A stretch of DNA of 64,000 bases from an uncultured Pseudodesulfovibrio sp. (GCF_963675635.1 NZ_OY776488.1:2934001-2998000); one strand, 5' to 3'. Counted from the first letter of the stretch, positions 1 through 9,139 are shown. Numbers and translations are program-made. Notes: a model not told the origin generated them from the sequence alone.

Positions 1-426
1 GCCATGGCGCAGGCCGAACTGGCTGCCGGGGCAACGGCCCCCTTGTGGCGATGGGAGTACAAGTACAATCTGCCAGTGGATTTCCTGCGGATCATTCAGG
101 TGGTGGGGGCGAATGGTGAAGAGGTCCGGGATTGGGAAATCCAGTCCAATATTATTTTGTGTGACGAGGAAGCGCCTTTGTTTATCTCCTATGTGCGCTG
201 CGAAGCAGACCCCAAGAAGTATGATTCCCTGCTGTCTGAGGCCCTGTCGGCGCGTATGGCTGCGACTCTAGCCTATCCGCTTTCCGGGTCCACATCGTTG
301 GCCCAGACGTATTGGAAGGTCTATCAGGACAAGTTGACTGAAGCTCGAGGGGTGGATGCGCGTGAAGGCGTACCTGAATCCGTCATTTCCAAGAACTGGC
401 TCGGGGCCAAGCTCGGGGCAAGATAG
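1..426 (+). CDS. Podovirus-type tail tubular protein A (gp11-like), C-terminal part
   Basis: The reading frame is open to the left edge, so the gene is probably cut by the window; an in-frame ATG at position 4 is unlikely to be the true start because T7 gp11-like adaptors are about 190-220 residues. The visible 140 residues carry the family's pattern: a W-x-Y-x-Y-x-LP core (WEYKYNLPVDFLRI), a strand-rich middle, then a helical C-terminus with LAQTYWKVYQDKL. These proteins form the ring joining the portal to the tail nozzle of short-tailed phages. A strong terminator follows directly, and everything downstream is host housekeeping. The expected partner, tail tubular B, lies 22.5 kb away. Family assignment is from remembered sequence patterns and is moderately sure. 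Confidence 0.6.
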   Translation, partial: AMAQAELAAGATAPLWRWEYKYNLPVDFLRIIQVVGANGEEVRDWEIQSNIILCDEEAPLFISYVRCEADPKKYDSLLSEALSARMAATLAYPLSGSTSLAQTYWKVYQDKLTEARGVDAREGVPESVISKNWLGAKLGAR

Positions 427-440
427 AAGACAGTCTCATG

Positions 441-474
441 AAAAAGACCCCGGCGGTTGTCGGGGTCTTTTTTT
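441..474. terminator. Bidirectional intrinsic terminator after tail tubular A / rsmB
   Basis: A stem of AAAAAGACCCCG paired with CGGGGTCTTTTT surrounds an 8-base loop and runs into T7. The left A-tract makes it usable from both sides, which fits the convergent phage gene (+) and rsmB (-). Confidence 0.85.
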
Positions 475-513
475 AACACATGATTCGCTGAAAAGCTCAG
501 TTGATTCTGTTGG

Positions 514-1788
514 TTAGTCTACCTTCAGCAAAGTCGCATAAAAGAATTCGTTCAGTGGTGAGTTTGGTGGAGTGGTCCACTCTTTCTTGACAGAAACCTT
601 TGGGTGCGCCGAGACAAACCGTGTTATCAACCCTTCGTTTTCTTCCGGGTTCAGAGTGCAGGTGATGATGGCAATCACGCCCCCCGGCAGTATGTGGTCG
701 TATGCGTTTTGCAGGATTTCCGTCTGAAGTCGGGTCAAGTCGACCAGATCGTGGGGTTTGCGTTTCCACTTGGTGTCAGGTCGGCGCGACAGTACGCCAA
801 GCCCTGAACACGGAAGGTCAAGCAGGATGGCCCCGGGTTTTTTGGGCGGTGAGTCCGTGGCTGCATTTGCTACAAATGTTTCTACGTCAGGTAGTTCGCG
901 TTTCAGAGCTTCTAAACGGCCTCTGTGCGGATCTGATGCGAATACGGACAAGTTTTTTTCGAGTAATATCCGTGTTTTTCCGCCGCGTCCGGCGCAGGCA
1001 TCCCAGATAGGGCCGGTCCAGGTTTCGGGATCGAGCGCCTCCACAGCCTGACGGGCAGCAAAAGATTGTCGGGACATGGGCGGATCAGGCTCTCCTTCGA
1101 ACGAAGTGCCTGCAGGCAGGGCAAAACTCATACCTTCGATGTCGATGATTTCTGGCCAACCTGCGATGACGCCGTAAAGCTCTTCAGCTTCGGGATGTCC
1201 ATACAGGTTGAAGCCGAGAGCCGGTGCCTTGAGTTGTGCTTCAAGATACAGGGTGGCGTCTTTTTCGCCGTATTCCCGCCACCACATGTCTACCAGCCAT
1301 TGCGGGCAGGAGTACCAGCGGCTGAGGAATTCTGGCAATGAGGCATCTTTGCGGAAATAATCCGGGTCATGCGCGGTGTCGCCCAGTTCGGAAACCCGCC
1401 TGAGGACGGCGTTGAACAAACCGGCAAGTCGTGCTCCCGGTTTGGATTTGGAAAATTCCACGGCCCAGTCCACGGATGCGTAGGCCGGAACTTTGTCGAG
1501 GAACAGGATTTCGTAGGCAGCCACTCCCATGGCAAGACGCATTTTAGGTGTGAGTTGACCTGGGTCTTTGAGAAACCTGGATAACACATACTCAATGCGT
1601 TTTTTGAAACGGAGATAGCCGTAAGAGAGTTCAGTGGCGAGACCCGCGTCGCGGGGATCGATTTCGCCGGAAGAAAGCGCCACATCAAGAGCAGCCTGGA
1701 TGTCCTGCTTGTTCATGAGGCAGCGGAAAAGTGCTTCGAGTGCCACCTGCCTCGCCGGAGGAAGGGGCTTTATGGAACGTGCTTGCAT
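514..1788 (-). CDS. rsmB: 16S rRNA (cytosine-C5) methyltransferase RsmB-like
   Basis: A SAM-dependent m5C rRNA methyltransferase of the RsmB/NOL1 family, acting on the small-subunit rRNA. Residues 1 to about 140 form an all-helical NusB-like RNA-binding domain. The Rossmann part follows, with the SAM loop DACAGRGGKT near 263, the DLPCSG motif near 325 and the TCTLNPEENEG motif near 378, whose cysteine is the usual nucleophile. The length of 424 residues is normal. The ATG at the 5' end was kept because the helical domain begins within ten residues. It is convergent with the phage gene and isolated from its other neighbours. C967 specificity is assumed by family, not shown. Confidence 0.88.
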   Translation of the reverse strand: MQARSIKPLPPARQVALEALFRCLMNKQDIQAALDVALSSGEIDPRDAGLATELSYGYLRFKKRIEYVLSRFLKDPGQLTPKMRLAMGVAAYEILFLDKVPAYASVDWAVEFSKSKPGARLAGLFNAVLRRVSELGDTAHDPDYFRKDASLPEFLSRWYSCPQWLVDMWWREYGEKDATLYLEAQLKAPALGFNLYGHPEAEELYGVIAGWPEIIDIEGMSFALPAGTSFEGEPDPPMSRQSFAARQAVEALDPETWTGPIWDACAGRGGKTRILLEKNLSVFASDPHRGRLEALKRELPDVETFVANAATDSPPKKPGAILLDLPCSGLGVLSRRPDTKWKRKPHDLVDLTRLQTEILQNAYDHILPGGVIAIITCTLNPEENEGLITRFVSAHPKVSVKKEWTTPPNSPLNEFFYATLLKVD

Positions 1789-1849
1789 TCAGGAATGATT
1801 ACTCTCAAAAGGGCCGTTGTGCAAGCTGCATGTTGCCTTCACTCATGGG

Positions 1850-1912
1850 AAAAGCCTCCCCGTCTCAATGATTTCTGTATTCAATACCATCGGGAGGGAA
1901 GGCTTTTTATTT
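1850..1912 (-). terminator. Terminator of the molybdopterin enzyme / small lipoprotein unit
   Basis: AAAAGCCT and AGGCTTTTT arms, extended inward by CCCC and GGGAGGG with a bulge, enclose a loop of about 30 bases. On the leftward strand it ends in a short T-run just after the lipoprotein stop. Confidence 0.55.
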
Positions 1913-1929
1913 CGATACGGCGAGTGAGT

Positions 1930-2088
1930 TTATTCAAATACTTTCTTGGCTGCATCGGCTGCGTCATCAGCGGCCTGATCAAGTTGTTTCCCTGCTTTTT
2001 CCATTGGGCCCTCTTCACTGCATCCGAAAGCGGGAATGAGCATGGTCAGTACGCAGGCTACCAGCACAAATTTTTTCCAGGTTTTCAT
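1930..2088 (-). CDS. Tiny lipoprotein, 52 residues
   Basis: A short leftward gene. It starts with a basic MKTWKK, then a hydrophobic segment ending in LIPAFGC, which is an acceptable lipobox with Cys23 as the lipidated residue. The mature part is only about 30 residues, charged and alanine-rich (AADDAADAAKKV), resembling entericidin-like or small helix-forming envelope peptides. GAGGGAC lies six bases before the ATG. It begins 18 bases after the molybdopterin enzyme gene ends and is followed by a terminator, so the two are probably co-transcribed. The role is unknown; the frame, RBS, lipobox and terminator together make a real gene likely. Confidence 0.65.
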   Translation of the reverse strand: MKTWKKFVLVACVLTMLIPAFGCSEEGPMEKAGKQLDQAADDAADAAKKVFE

Positions 2089-2106
2089 AACGTCCCTCAT
2101 CTTTTT

Positions 2107-4005
2107 CTATCTGTTTTCCAATCGACAGCTTTGACTGTAATATGCTGTCCCGTTGCCCATATCCGTCATCATGGGTTTTATTATGACATTGGCATTTTGT
2201 CCATATTTCATCCATCCGCCTCGCCTGATGATGACCGCTCGCGGATGAAGTTCTTCCACTGTATCGACCTTGACCTGCATCGCGCCTTCCGGCGTGACGA
2301 GGTAGGCATCAAGAGCCGGATTGAGTGCACCCCAGGCCGGATTCTGCTTGGATACAAAGACTACGGGGATTCCGGCCTGATCCCTTTCAGGGATTTGGGA
2401 ATGGAGATACTTGCCGCTGACCAGTGTCAGGAGTTGCAGCGGATAATCAGGGTCGCGCTGCGGCTCGGGGTGAAGTTCTTCCGGGAATCTGTAAAGTCCG
2501 TCAAGGTGTCCAAAGTGCATGTTTTCAAAGGCAATGGAAGGATGGCGCACTTTGACAAATCCGTTTTCCATGAGTTCATCATAGGAGATATCAGCCTGCT
2601 TCAATCCTTCCCGAATGCAGGTTTCACTCTCAGGAAAGACGATCGGATCAGCCAAACGGGAACCTAAGTCAGTGTATATATCAAAGTCGGATCGGCATTT
2701 GCCGCGCGGTTCGACTGCGGCAGCGCAGTGGTTCACGCAGTTGTGTACGAACGAGCCAAGCACATCTTCGCGTTCAAACATGAAGGCGGGCGGCAGTATC
2801 ACGTCGGCCTGCATGGCCGTATCATTCATGAAGCCTTCCACCACAACAACGAAGGGTTTTGAAAATGCGTCGACTACGGACAGGCAGTCCGGGACCTGAT
2901 TGACGATGTTGTGCCCATCCACCCAGACGAAATCAATGGGTGGGTTCGCTTTTTTCATTTCCGCGCCAATGTTTTGGATGAGCAGTTCTCGGCGCTTCCC
3001 TGAGTTGCCGCCTTGAACCAGGTGCTTCCAGGTACCGAGGTTGCGGCCTGATGAAATATTGAAATACGCTCCGCCGCCGGGAACACCGATGTTCCCGGAG
3101 ATCATGGCTAACGCGTTGATGAATCGGACGTTTTCTCCGCCGAAAAGGTGGCGCTGCACTCCCCAGCTGATGACCGTGGCCACGTTGCCGGTGTCGGCAT
3201 ACCAGTCGTAGAGCATCTCCACGTCAGCGGTGGAAACTTCACAGGCGGAACACAGTTTCTTGAAGTTCATACCGTCGATGAGGCCGCGCAGGGCAGGCCA
3301 GTTGAACGTGCGGTTGAGAACCCACGGGTTGAGATCGCCAGCTTCCAGATAGAGCTTGAGCACGGCAGCGGCCAGGAAGCGGTCCGTACCGGGGCGAATG
3401 ATGATGTTTACGTCCGAGAATTCGGGCGTGCCGTCCCCGCCGGGGGAGATGGTCAGGACTTCAGTGCCGTTCTTGCGTGCTTTCTGGATGAGCGCGAGCT
3501 GGTGGATCGAGCATCTGGTCAGATCTCGGCCCCAATTGATAACGCGGCTGGCGTTCAGGATGTCTTCGGGGTCGTTGTGGCTGAGGACACCAAAATCGCG
3601 GATTGAAGCTGTTATGCCGGTGTCGTCGCAGACCGCGCCGTATGTGGTGGAGGAGCCTATCCTGCTGAAGAGGATGGAACTGGCTTCGCCGAGTATTCCC
3701 CTGTAGCCGTGTCCGTGGACATGCAGAATGGATTCCGGGACTGCTCGCGCGGCATCAAGCTTTGCGACCACCATGTCCATGGCTTCGTCCCACGAGGCCT
3801 CTCTGAACTCGCCGTTTTCCTTGATTTGAGGCGTCACAATTCGGTCTTCGGCGTCAATGCGTTCAAAATACCGGCTGCCTTTCTTACAGCAGAAGCCCTT
3901 GGTAAACGGGTGTTTTGGGTTGCCTTTGATGGATTTATTATCTGCATCGACAATCAGGGAACAGGCGTCCCCGCAATCCATGGTACAGGCCGTGATTATA
4001 GTCAT
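2107..4005 (-). CDS. Molybdopterin-dependent oxidoreductase (DMSO reductase superfamily)
   Basis: A 632-residue catalytic subunit of the Mo/W-bisPGD family. The N-terminus has a [4Fe-4S] ligand set Cys7-x3-Cys11-x3-Cys15 and then Cys39/Cys40. The domains that follow are typical, with INWGRDLTRCS near 155 for cofactor binding and a C-terminal molydopterin dinucleotide-binding barrel (SGKYLHSQ, QNPAWGALN). There is no Tat-type signal, so it should be cytoplasmic. No electron-transfer or membrane-anchor subunit is adjacent, which is unusual for this family, and the substrate cannot be read from sequence. GGAGGACGAGC precedes the ATG, and that ribosome site is inside a hairpin (listed separately). 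Confidence 0.8.
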   Translation of the reverse strand: MTIITACTMDCGDACSLIVDADNKSIKGNPKHPFTKGFCCKKGSRYFERIDAEDRIVTPQIKENGEFREASWDEAMDMVVAKLDAARAVPESILHVHGHGYRGILGEASSILFSRIGSSTTYGAVCDDTGITASIRDFGVLSHNDPEDILNASRVINWGRDLTRCSIHQLALIQKARKNGTEVLTISPGGDGTPEFSDVNIIIRPGTDRFLAAAVLKLYLEAGDLNPWVLNRTFNWPALRGLIDGMNFKKLCSACEVSTADVEMLYDWYADTGNVATVISWGVQRHLFGGENVRFINALAMISGNIGVPGGGAYFNISSGRNLGTWKHLVQGGNSGKRRELLIQNIGAEMKKANPPIDFVWVDGHNIVNQVPDCLSVVDAFSKPFVVVVEGFMNDTAMQADVILPPAFMFEREDVLGSFVHNCVNHCAAAVEPRGKCRSDFDIYTDLGSRLADPIVFPESETCIREGLKQADISYDELMENGFVKVRHPSIAFENMHFGHLDGLYRFPEELHPEPQRDPDYPLQLLTLVSGKYLHSQIPERDQAGIPVVFVSKQNPAWGALNPALDAYLVTPEGAMQVKVDTVEELHPRAVIIRRGGWMKYGQNANVIIKPMMTDMGNGTAYYSQSCRLENR

Positions 4006-4010
4006 GCTCG

Positions 4011-4034
4011 TCCTCCACCCATAAGAGTGGAGGA
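4011..4034 (-). promoter_or_regulatory. Hairpin that buries the Shine-Dalgarno of the molybdopterin enzyme
   Basis: On the leftward strand TCCTCCAC pairs perfectly with GTGGAGGA across an eight-base loop. The GGAGGA of the 3' arm is the ribosome site, five bases before the start codon. Folding would block initiation. No U-run follows, so it is not a terminator. Confidence 0.5.
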
Positions 4035-4122
4035 GTTTTCTTCTTAGGTCAAATACAGAGTTGTCATTGTGGCCGGTCGAGTCTCGTCAAAAGAGTCTGA
4101 GCGTTTGGATGTCCTGACAGGT

Positions 4123-4878
4123 TTACCCATCGAATGTCTGCCAAAGGAGTTTCAGTGCAAGCAACAGCAGAACCATGCCAAGAAATTTTTTGACTGTTCC
4201 GGGTTGCATCCTTCTCTGCATGACGTGCGTGCCAAGCCAACCGCCACCCCATGCCGCAAGTCCTGCAAATATCAGCAACCGCCAGGAGACTGATCCCATT
4301 ATTGTGTATGCAGTGAAGGCCGAGAGTGATGAAAAAGGGACGGCAAGCGCAGTAACAGCGGCGATTTTCTTGGGATTAAAGCCTTGCAGGATCATGAGTG
4401 GTGATATGAGTCCGCCACCGCCCACGCCAAGCAGTCCTGAGAAAAAACCGGCGGTCACCCCAACCAGCAACGGGCCGAGTATCGGCCTGTCTTCGCGGTA
4501 CTGGTTGGCGTATTGTGCTCCTTTAAAAAAAAGCATCATGCTCCCTGCGAAAAAGAGAAAGCCGATGAAAATCATCAGGACAATGCGTGTCGGTATGAGA
4601 TGTCCTACCCAGGCGCCCACAGGAGCAAGAATGACGGAAGCCACAATAATTGGCACCCCCAACCGAAAGTCTAGTCGTTTTTCCTTGATGTTTGAGTACG
4701 TGGCACCGAGCATTGATACGGCGTTAACGAACAGGCCGGTTGGTCGTGCCATGTTCAGGGGCACGCCCAACCACGTCAGTGTGGGAATGAGAACCAGTGC
4801 CGAGCCTACGCCACCCAGTGCAAATATGAAACTCAGCCCGAACGAAAGAAACGCGATAATCAATTCGATTGATGTCAT
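4123..4878 (-). CDS. TauE/SafE family membrane permease
   Basis: A 251-residue polytopic protein with about eight hydrophobic segments in two halves. Each half has the family's glycine-rich motif (FALGGVGSALVLIP near 20; FFSGLLGVGGGGLISP near 145). TauE/SafE proteins export sulfite, sulfoacetate or other small organosulfur anions, or transport thiosulfate-like compounds. The start is an ATG opening straight into the first helix. It lies 70 bases downstream of a rhodanese gene on the same strand. Together they suggest handling of sulfite or sulfane sulfur, which is plausible in a sulfate reducer. The substrate is not determinable. Confidence 0.82.
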   Translation of the reverse strand: MTSIELIIAFLSFGLSFIFALGGVGSALVLIPTLTWLGVPLNMARPTGLFVNAVSMLGATYSNIKEKRLDFRLGVPIIVASVILAPVGAWVGHLIPTRIVLMIFIGFLFFAGSMMLFFKGAQYANQYREDRPILGPLLVGVTAGFFSGLLGVGGGGLISPLMILQGFNPKKIAAVTALAVPFSSLSAFTAYTIMGSVSWRLLIFAGLAAWGGGWLGTHVMQRRMQPGTVKKFLGMVLLLLALKLLWQTFDG

Positions 4879-4947
4879 GGGGTAACTGAAGGATATGCGA
4901 TAAGCCGCGCCGTATCAGGGGTTTCATTCCACAGCGCGGCATACACG

Positions 4948-5322
4948 CTAGATTTTAGCCAGCGGACCGGGTTTGAACGGCATGACCATATCTTCCAGTG
5001 AAGCGGTCAGCCCTTTAACCTCGTCAAAACCATTGGCGCGGAGATAGGCAAAGGCGATGGCGCCGCGGAAAACCGCCGCGCAGAAAGTCACGATAAATTT
5101 GTCGCGGGGGAGTTCATCCAATCGGTCCGGGAGTTCGTTAAGCGGAATGTGTTTGGCGAACGGGAAGGAGACGTGGGCTACTTCTTCGTTGGTGCGAACA
5201 TCCAGAAAAAGGAAATGATCGTTACCGATTGCGTGGCGCATGTCTTCAACGCTCATGCCGTGTTCACCGGAACCAAAGAACTGAAAGTCCATCTCTTCCA
5301 AAATGTCATTGAATTCTTCCAT
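4948..5322 (-). CDS. Rhodanese-like sulfur transferase
   Basis: A single-domain rhodanese of 124 residues with the LDVRTNEEV motif at 40-48, HIPLNEL near 58 and an active-site loop beginning at Cys81 (CAAVFR). A cysteine at this position takes up sulfane sulfur as a persulfide. An upstream in-frame ATG would add 17 residues, but AAGGAGTT sits seven bases before the internal ATG, which also matches the family's length, so that start was chosen. It is probably co-transcribed with the TauE/SafE permease. The loop ends in FRGA rather than the commoner GxRS form, so substrate preference may differ. Confidence 0.8.
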   Translation of the reverse strand: MEEFNDILEEMDFQFFGSGEHGMSVEDMRHAIGNDHFLFLDVRTNEEVAHVSFPFAKHIPLNELPDRLDELPRDKFIVTFCAAVFRGAIAFAYLRANGFDEVKGLTASLEDMVMPFKPGPLAKI

Positions 5323-5658
5323 CAGTAACTCCTTGTCATTGAGAAAGTAGGTAATGTTTGGCAAAGGTGCCAAGCGTCAATAGAAAATACGTAGTCTCAT
5401 CAGACTGTTATGTGGTTGCCATGCGGTAAAACACCTGTTTTGCAACACAGTGTATTTCGAATACGCCCAGCATGTAATGATGTCAATGCATGCTCATATG
5501 TTCATTGAATATGCGACGTGTTTTGCAAGAATGCATCGTGTGTGGAATGCAGGTGATACAAAGGACGTTCGGTAGTCAGATTTTGACAATTGGCGTCGAA
5601 TGGTCTAACCAAATTCGGTTCCAGCGACTTGACATTTAGTAAGGATATTGAACGCGAC
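5323..5658. other. Intergenic region between rhodanese (-) and hisS (+)
   Basis: 336 bases between divergent genes. No RNA gene or conserved small frame was recognised. The right part contains the possible hisS promoter listed next. Confidence 0.5.
5583..5611 (+). promoter_or_regulatory. Possible hisS promoter
   Basis: A perfect TTGACA is followed at 17 bases by TAACCA, a weak -10 match. It would start transcription about 40 bases before the hisS ATG. The -35 is strong and the -10 poor, so this is tentative. Confidence 0.3.
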
Positions 5659-6900
5659 ATGGCGAAAGTACAAAAAATCAAAGGATTCGTGGACCTTTTC
5701 CCGGAAGAGGCCGCCAAATTCTCATTTATGGAGTCTCAGGCTCGTGAAGCCTTCACACGGTATGGGTTCGGTGAATTGCGCACACCTATTCTGGAAAAGA
5801 CCGAACTGTTCCAGAAATCCATCGGTGAGGATACTGATGTGGTGGGCAAGGAAATGTTCACTTTCCCTGATCGTAAAGATCGCTCTCTGACCATGCGGCC
5901 CGAGGCCACGGCGGGAGTTGTCCGGGCGTTTATCGAATCCAAAACGCATCAGCCCGGTAAGGTCTCAAAGTATTTCACTTTCGGCCCCATGTTTCGCTAT
6001 GAGCGTCCGCAAAAAGGCCGTCAGCGTCAGTTCCACCAGATCAATGCCGAGATTTTTGGTGCCCCCGAGGCACAGGCCGATGCCGAGCTGATTCTCATGC
6101 TCCGCTCCTTTCTGAACAGCCTTGGATTGACCAAGTTGACTATTGAGCTGAATTCCCTCGGTTGCCATGAGTGCCGTCCTACGTATAAGCAGGCGTTGGT
6201 GGATTACTACCTGTCCAAGGACAAGGAACAGTTCTGCGAGGACTGCCAGCGTCGCATGGAAACCAATCCGTTGCGCGTGCTTGACTGCAAGGTTCCTGCC
6301 TGCAAGGACTTGGTGGCGGACGCCCCGAATATCACGGACCATCTATGTGGCGAATGTGAAACACATTTTTCCGATGTGAAGACAATTCTGGACGGCGCGG
6401 GTGTTGCCTATGAGCTGAACCCTCGACTGGTACGCGGCCTTGATTACTATGTGCGCACCTGTTTTGAGGTGGCATCGTATGACATCGGTTCCCAGACCGC
6501 TGTTGCCGGTGGTGGTCGGTATGACGGCCTGATCCGCAACCTTGGCGGCCCGGATTGTTCTGCCACGGGGTTTGCCTGTGGTATGGAACGACTGGCCCTT
6601 TTGCTGGATCAGATGGAGCTTGAGAAGCCCGATTTTTACCTCGCGGTGGTGGACAATGGTGCGGCCAATGAGGCCATGCTCTTTGCTCAGCAGCTTCGTG
6701 ATAAGGGACTCAAGGGTGAAACAAGTTTTTCTGGCGGGTCCATGAAGTCCCGCATGCGTGCGGCCAACAAGACCGCCGCAAAAGTCTGCCTGATTATGGG
6801 TGGAGATGAGCTGGCGAACAAGACCATTACCGTCAAGTACATGGAAGAAGAGCGCGACCAGGAGACTCTGGATCGAGCCGCGTACCTAGCGAGTTTATAA
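5659..6900 (+). CDS. hisS: Histidyl-tRNA synthetase
   Basis: A class II synthetase charging tRNA-His, 413 residues, normal for the family. Motif 2 (FRYERPQKGRQRQFHQ) lies near 113, the histidine-binding LVRGLDYYVRTCFE near 258, motif 3 (ATGFACGMERLALL) near 310, and an anticodon-binding domain ends the protein. A TTG start further upstream is possible, but MAKVQKIKGFVDLFPEE aligns with the usual beginning. The AAGGA site is 13 bases away, a rather long spacing. aspS follows after 60 bases on the same strand, a pairing seen in many bacteria. Confidence 0.95.
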   Translation: MAKVQKIKGFVDLFPEEAAKFSFMESQAREAFTRYGFGELRTPILEKTELFQKSIGEDTDVVGKEMFTFPDRKDRSLTMRPEATAGVVRAFIESKTHQPGKVSKYFTFGPMFRYERPQKGRQRQFHQINAEIFGAPEAQADAELILMLRSFLNSLGLTKLTIELNSLGCHECRPTYKQALVDYYLSKDKEQFCEDCQRRMETNPLRVLDCKVPACKDLVADAPNITDHLCGECETHFSDVKTILDGAGVAYELNPRLVRGLDYYVRTCFEVASYDIGSQTAVAGGGRYDGLIRNLGGPDCSATGFACGMERLALLLDQMELEKPDFYLAVVDNGAANEAMLFAQQLRDKGLKGETSFSGGSMKSRMRAANKTAAKVCLIMGGDELANKTITVKYMEEERDQETLDRAAYLASL

Positions 6901-6960
6901 GTTTGACAATCGCGGTCCGGCGTATCCCGGACCGACATCATTTGAGAGATTGGAGAGATA

Positions 6961-8787
6961 ATGTCTGAACATCAGGAAGAACGGGACTACGAAGAATTTC
7001 GTGTCATTGAAGACTTGGCCGGTTGGCGCCGCACACATCACAACAATCAGTTGACTGCCGCCAATATGGACGAGGAAGTCTGTCTCATGGGCTGGGTCCA
7101 GTTCCGGCGCGACCATGGCGGCTTGATTTTCCTCGACTTGCGCGACCGCGAAGGGTTGACCCAGGTGGTTTTCAATCCTGAAGAAAATGCCGAGGTGCAC
7201 GAACGCGCCCACGCCATTCGTCCCGAGTACGTGATAGCCATCAAGGGCAAGGTTCGTCCCCGCCCCGAAGGCATGGCCAATCCGAATATGGTGACAGGCG
7301 AAGTGGAGATCGAGGTCTTTGAGTACAAGCTGCTCAACACTTCTGATACCCCGCCGTTCCCCATCGAGGACCGCGTTGAAGTGGGCGAGAACCTGCGTCT
7401 CAAGTACCGCTTCCTCGATTTGCGCCGTCCCTCGCTGGCAAAGAATTTCATCATTCGCAACAAGGCTGCCCAGTCTGTTCGTCGTTATCTGGACGCACGC
7501 GGTTTCCTTGAGGTCGAGACCCCGGTACTGACCAAGTCCACTCCGGAAGGGGCGCGTGACTTCCTGGTGCCGAGCCGTGTCAATCAGGGAGAGTTTTACG
7601 CCCTGCCTCAGTCTCCGCAGTTGTTCAAGCAGATGCTCATGGTTTCCGGCATGGATCGGTATTTCCAGATCGTCAAATGCTTTCGCGACGAGGACCTGCG
7701 TGCCGACCGTCAGCCGGAGTTCACCCAGATCGATATCGAAATGTCCTTCACCGACGAAGCCCTGATTCAGGATCTGGCTGAAGGTATGGTCAAGACCCTG
7801 TTCAAGGAAACCATCGACGTGGAACTGCCTGCCGAGTTCCCCCGCATGAGCTTCGCGGACGCCATGAACTTTTACGGTGTGGACAAGCCAGACCTTCGTT
7901 TCGGGTTGAAGCACATCGATATCACCGATGTATTCAAGAATTCCGGTTTCAAGGTTTTCGCTTCTTCCGAACTGGTCAAGGTCATGCTCGTCCCCGGCGG
8001 CGCGGCCCTGTCCCGTAAGGAGATCGACCAGTATACCAAGTTCGTCGAGATTTACGGCTCTAAGGGACTTGCCTGGATCAAGGTCAAGGAAGACGGCGAA
8101 TGGCAGTCGCCTATCGTCAAGTTCTTCTCTGAAGAAGAGATCGCCGAGCTGCGCAGCCGCACCAATTGTCAGCCAGGAGACATCCTGTTCTTCCAGGCCG
8201 GTCCTGCTGACATCGCCAACGCCGCGCTTGGCAACTTGCGTTGCGAGATCGCCAAGGACATGAATCTCATAGATGATTCCGTGTTCAAGCCGGTCTGGAT
8301 CACCGATTTCCCGCTGCTTGAATATGATGCCGATGAAAAACGGTATGTTGCCCGTCACCACCCGTTTACTTCCGCACTGCCCGAGCAGATGGAGGTGCTG
8401 GAGAAAGATCCCGGCAACGCCATCGCCCGAGCCTATGACCTGGTCATGAACGGGTATGAAGTCGGCGGCGGTTCCATCCGTATTCATACTCCGGAGCAGC
8501 AGAAGCACATGTTTGCCGCACTCGGTATTAATGAAGAAGAAGCCCGAGAGAAGTTCGGTTTCCTCATGGATGCCCTCAAATTCGGCGCACCGCCCCACGG
8601 CGGTATCGCTTTCGGTCTGGATCGTCTCATCATGATCCTGACAGGCTCCAAGTCCATTCGTGACGTCATTGCCTTCCCCAAGACCCAGAAGGCTACCTGT
8701 CTCATGACCGAGGCCCCGTCCGAAGTACCCAGCAAGCAGCTTCGCGATCTGGGTATCCGTTTGCGGGAAAAGAAAAAAGAAGAGTAA
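6961..8787 (+). CDS. aspS: Aspartyl-tRNA synthetase
   Basis: A bacterial-type class II AspRS of 608 residues. It starts with an OB-fold anticodon-binding domain ([22 protein letters not shown] near 40), then motif 2 ([18 protein letters not shown] near 240), the large GAD insertion, and motif 3 ([14 protein letters not shown] near 552). The highly basic tail ends in REKKKEE. GGAGAG precedes the ATG. It is co-directional with hisS and followed by a long palindrome. Whether it also makes Asp-tRNA-Asn cannot be decided here; no asparaginyl-tRNA synthetase or gatCAB lies in the window. Confidence 0.96.
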   Translation: MSEHQEERDYEEFRVIEDLAGWRRTHHNNQLTAANMDEEVCLMGWVQFRRDHGGLIFLDLRDREGLTQVVFNPEENAEVHERAHAIRPEYVIAIKGKVRPRPEGMANPNMVTGEVEIEVFEYKLLNTSDTPPFPIEDRVEVGENLRLKYRFLDLRRPSLAKNFIIRNKAAQSVRRYLDARGFLEVETPVLTKSTPEGARDFLVPSRVNQGEFYALPQSPQLFKQMLMVSGMDRYFQIVKCFRDEDLRADRQPEFTQIDIEMSFTDEALIQDLAEGMVKTLFKETIDVELPAEFPRMSFADAMNFYGVDKPDLRFGLKHIDITDVFKNSGFKVFASSELVKVMLVPGGAALSRKEIDQYTKFVEIYGSKGLAWIKVKEDGEWQSPIVKFFSEEEIAELRSRTNCQPGDILFFQAGPADIANAALGNLRCEIAKDMNLIDDSVFKPVWITDFPLLEYDADEKRYVARHHPFTSALPEQMEVLEKDPGNAIARAYDLVMNGYEVGGGSIRIHTPEQQKHMFAALGINEEEAREKFGFLMDALKFGAPPHGGIAFGLDRLIMILTGSKSIRDVIAFPKTQKATCLMTEAPSEVPSKQLRDLGIRLREKKKEE

Positions 8788-8792
8788 AAACT

Positions 8793-8830
8793 GTCAGGGG
8801 GAAAGCTCTTTCAAGAGCTTTCCCCCTGAC
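8793..8830. terminator. Perfect 18-bp palindrome after aspS
   Basis: An inverted repeat of GTCAGGGGGAAAGCTCTT and its exact complement around a two-base centre, starting five bases after the aspS stop. TCCTTTTC follows. It probably terminates hisS-aspS, but the perfect symmetry and lack of a long T-run also suit a dispersed palindromic element. Confidence 0.6.
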
Positions 8831-9055
8831 TCCTTTTCAAGTATTTTTTACCGCTTGCTTCGCTTGAAGTTGTGCGGGGTTGGAAAGAATCGCCACGGAT
8901 GTTTTAGGTGGCAAGAGGTTGGCGGGTCAGAAAAAACTCGCCTTTTGAATTTCAGGACTTATTGATATAAGACAAGTCTGTTTATTTTCGCCGTGATCGT
9001 GACACATGCTGTCGTTCCCCTCTTCTGCGGCGTAATAAAAAGTTAAGACAACGAG
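8831..9055. other. Gene-free stretch between aspS and def
   Basis: No convincing frame, RNA gene or clear promoter is visible. It is flanked by the aspS palindrome and the dispersed repeat, so most of the 350-base gap is repeat-associated. Confidence 0.5.
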
Positions 9056-9132
9056 AGGGATGGGGGCATGGGAGAAGGGAGAGACAAGGCCTTTTAAAGG
9101 TTTTTTCTCTCCCTTCCCCCAACCGCCGGAGG
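9056..9132 (+). repeat. Dispersed palindromic repeat, copy 1
   Basis: A G-rich left arm (GGGATGGGGG, then GGGAGAAGGGAGAGA), a CCTTTTAAAGG centre and a C/T-rich right arm, ending in CCGCCGGAGG. It matches the element at 63338-63416 along its whole length, with scattered substitutions. Its last five bases are the ribosome site of def. Confidence 0.75.
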
Positions 9133-9139
9133 TAATACA

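Noticed and set aside
1783-2667. 294-codon rightward frame opposite the molybdopterin enzyme
   Set aside because: Shadow of the opposite-strand gene; the real small gene there is the leftward lipoprotein.
6895-8598. Leftward open frame of 567 codons opposite aspS
   Set aside because: Antisense shadow; no ribosome site or recognisable domain.
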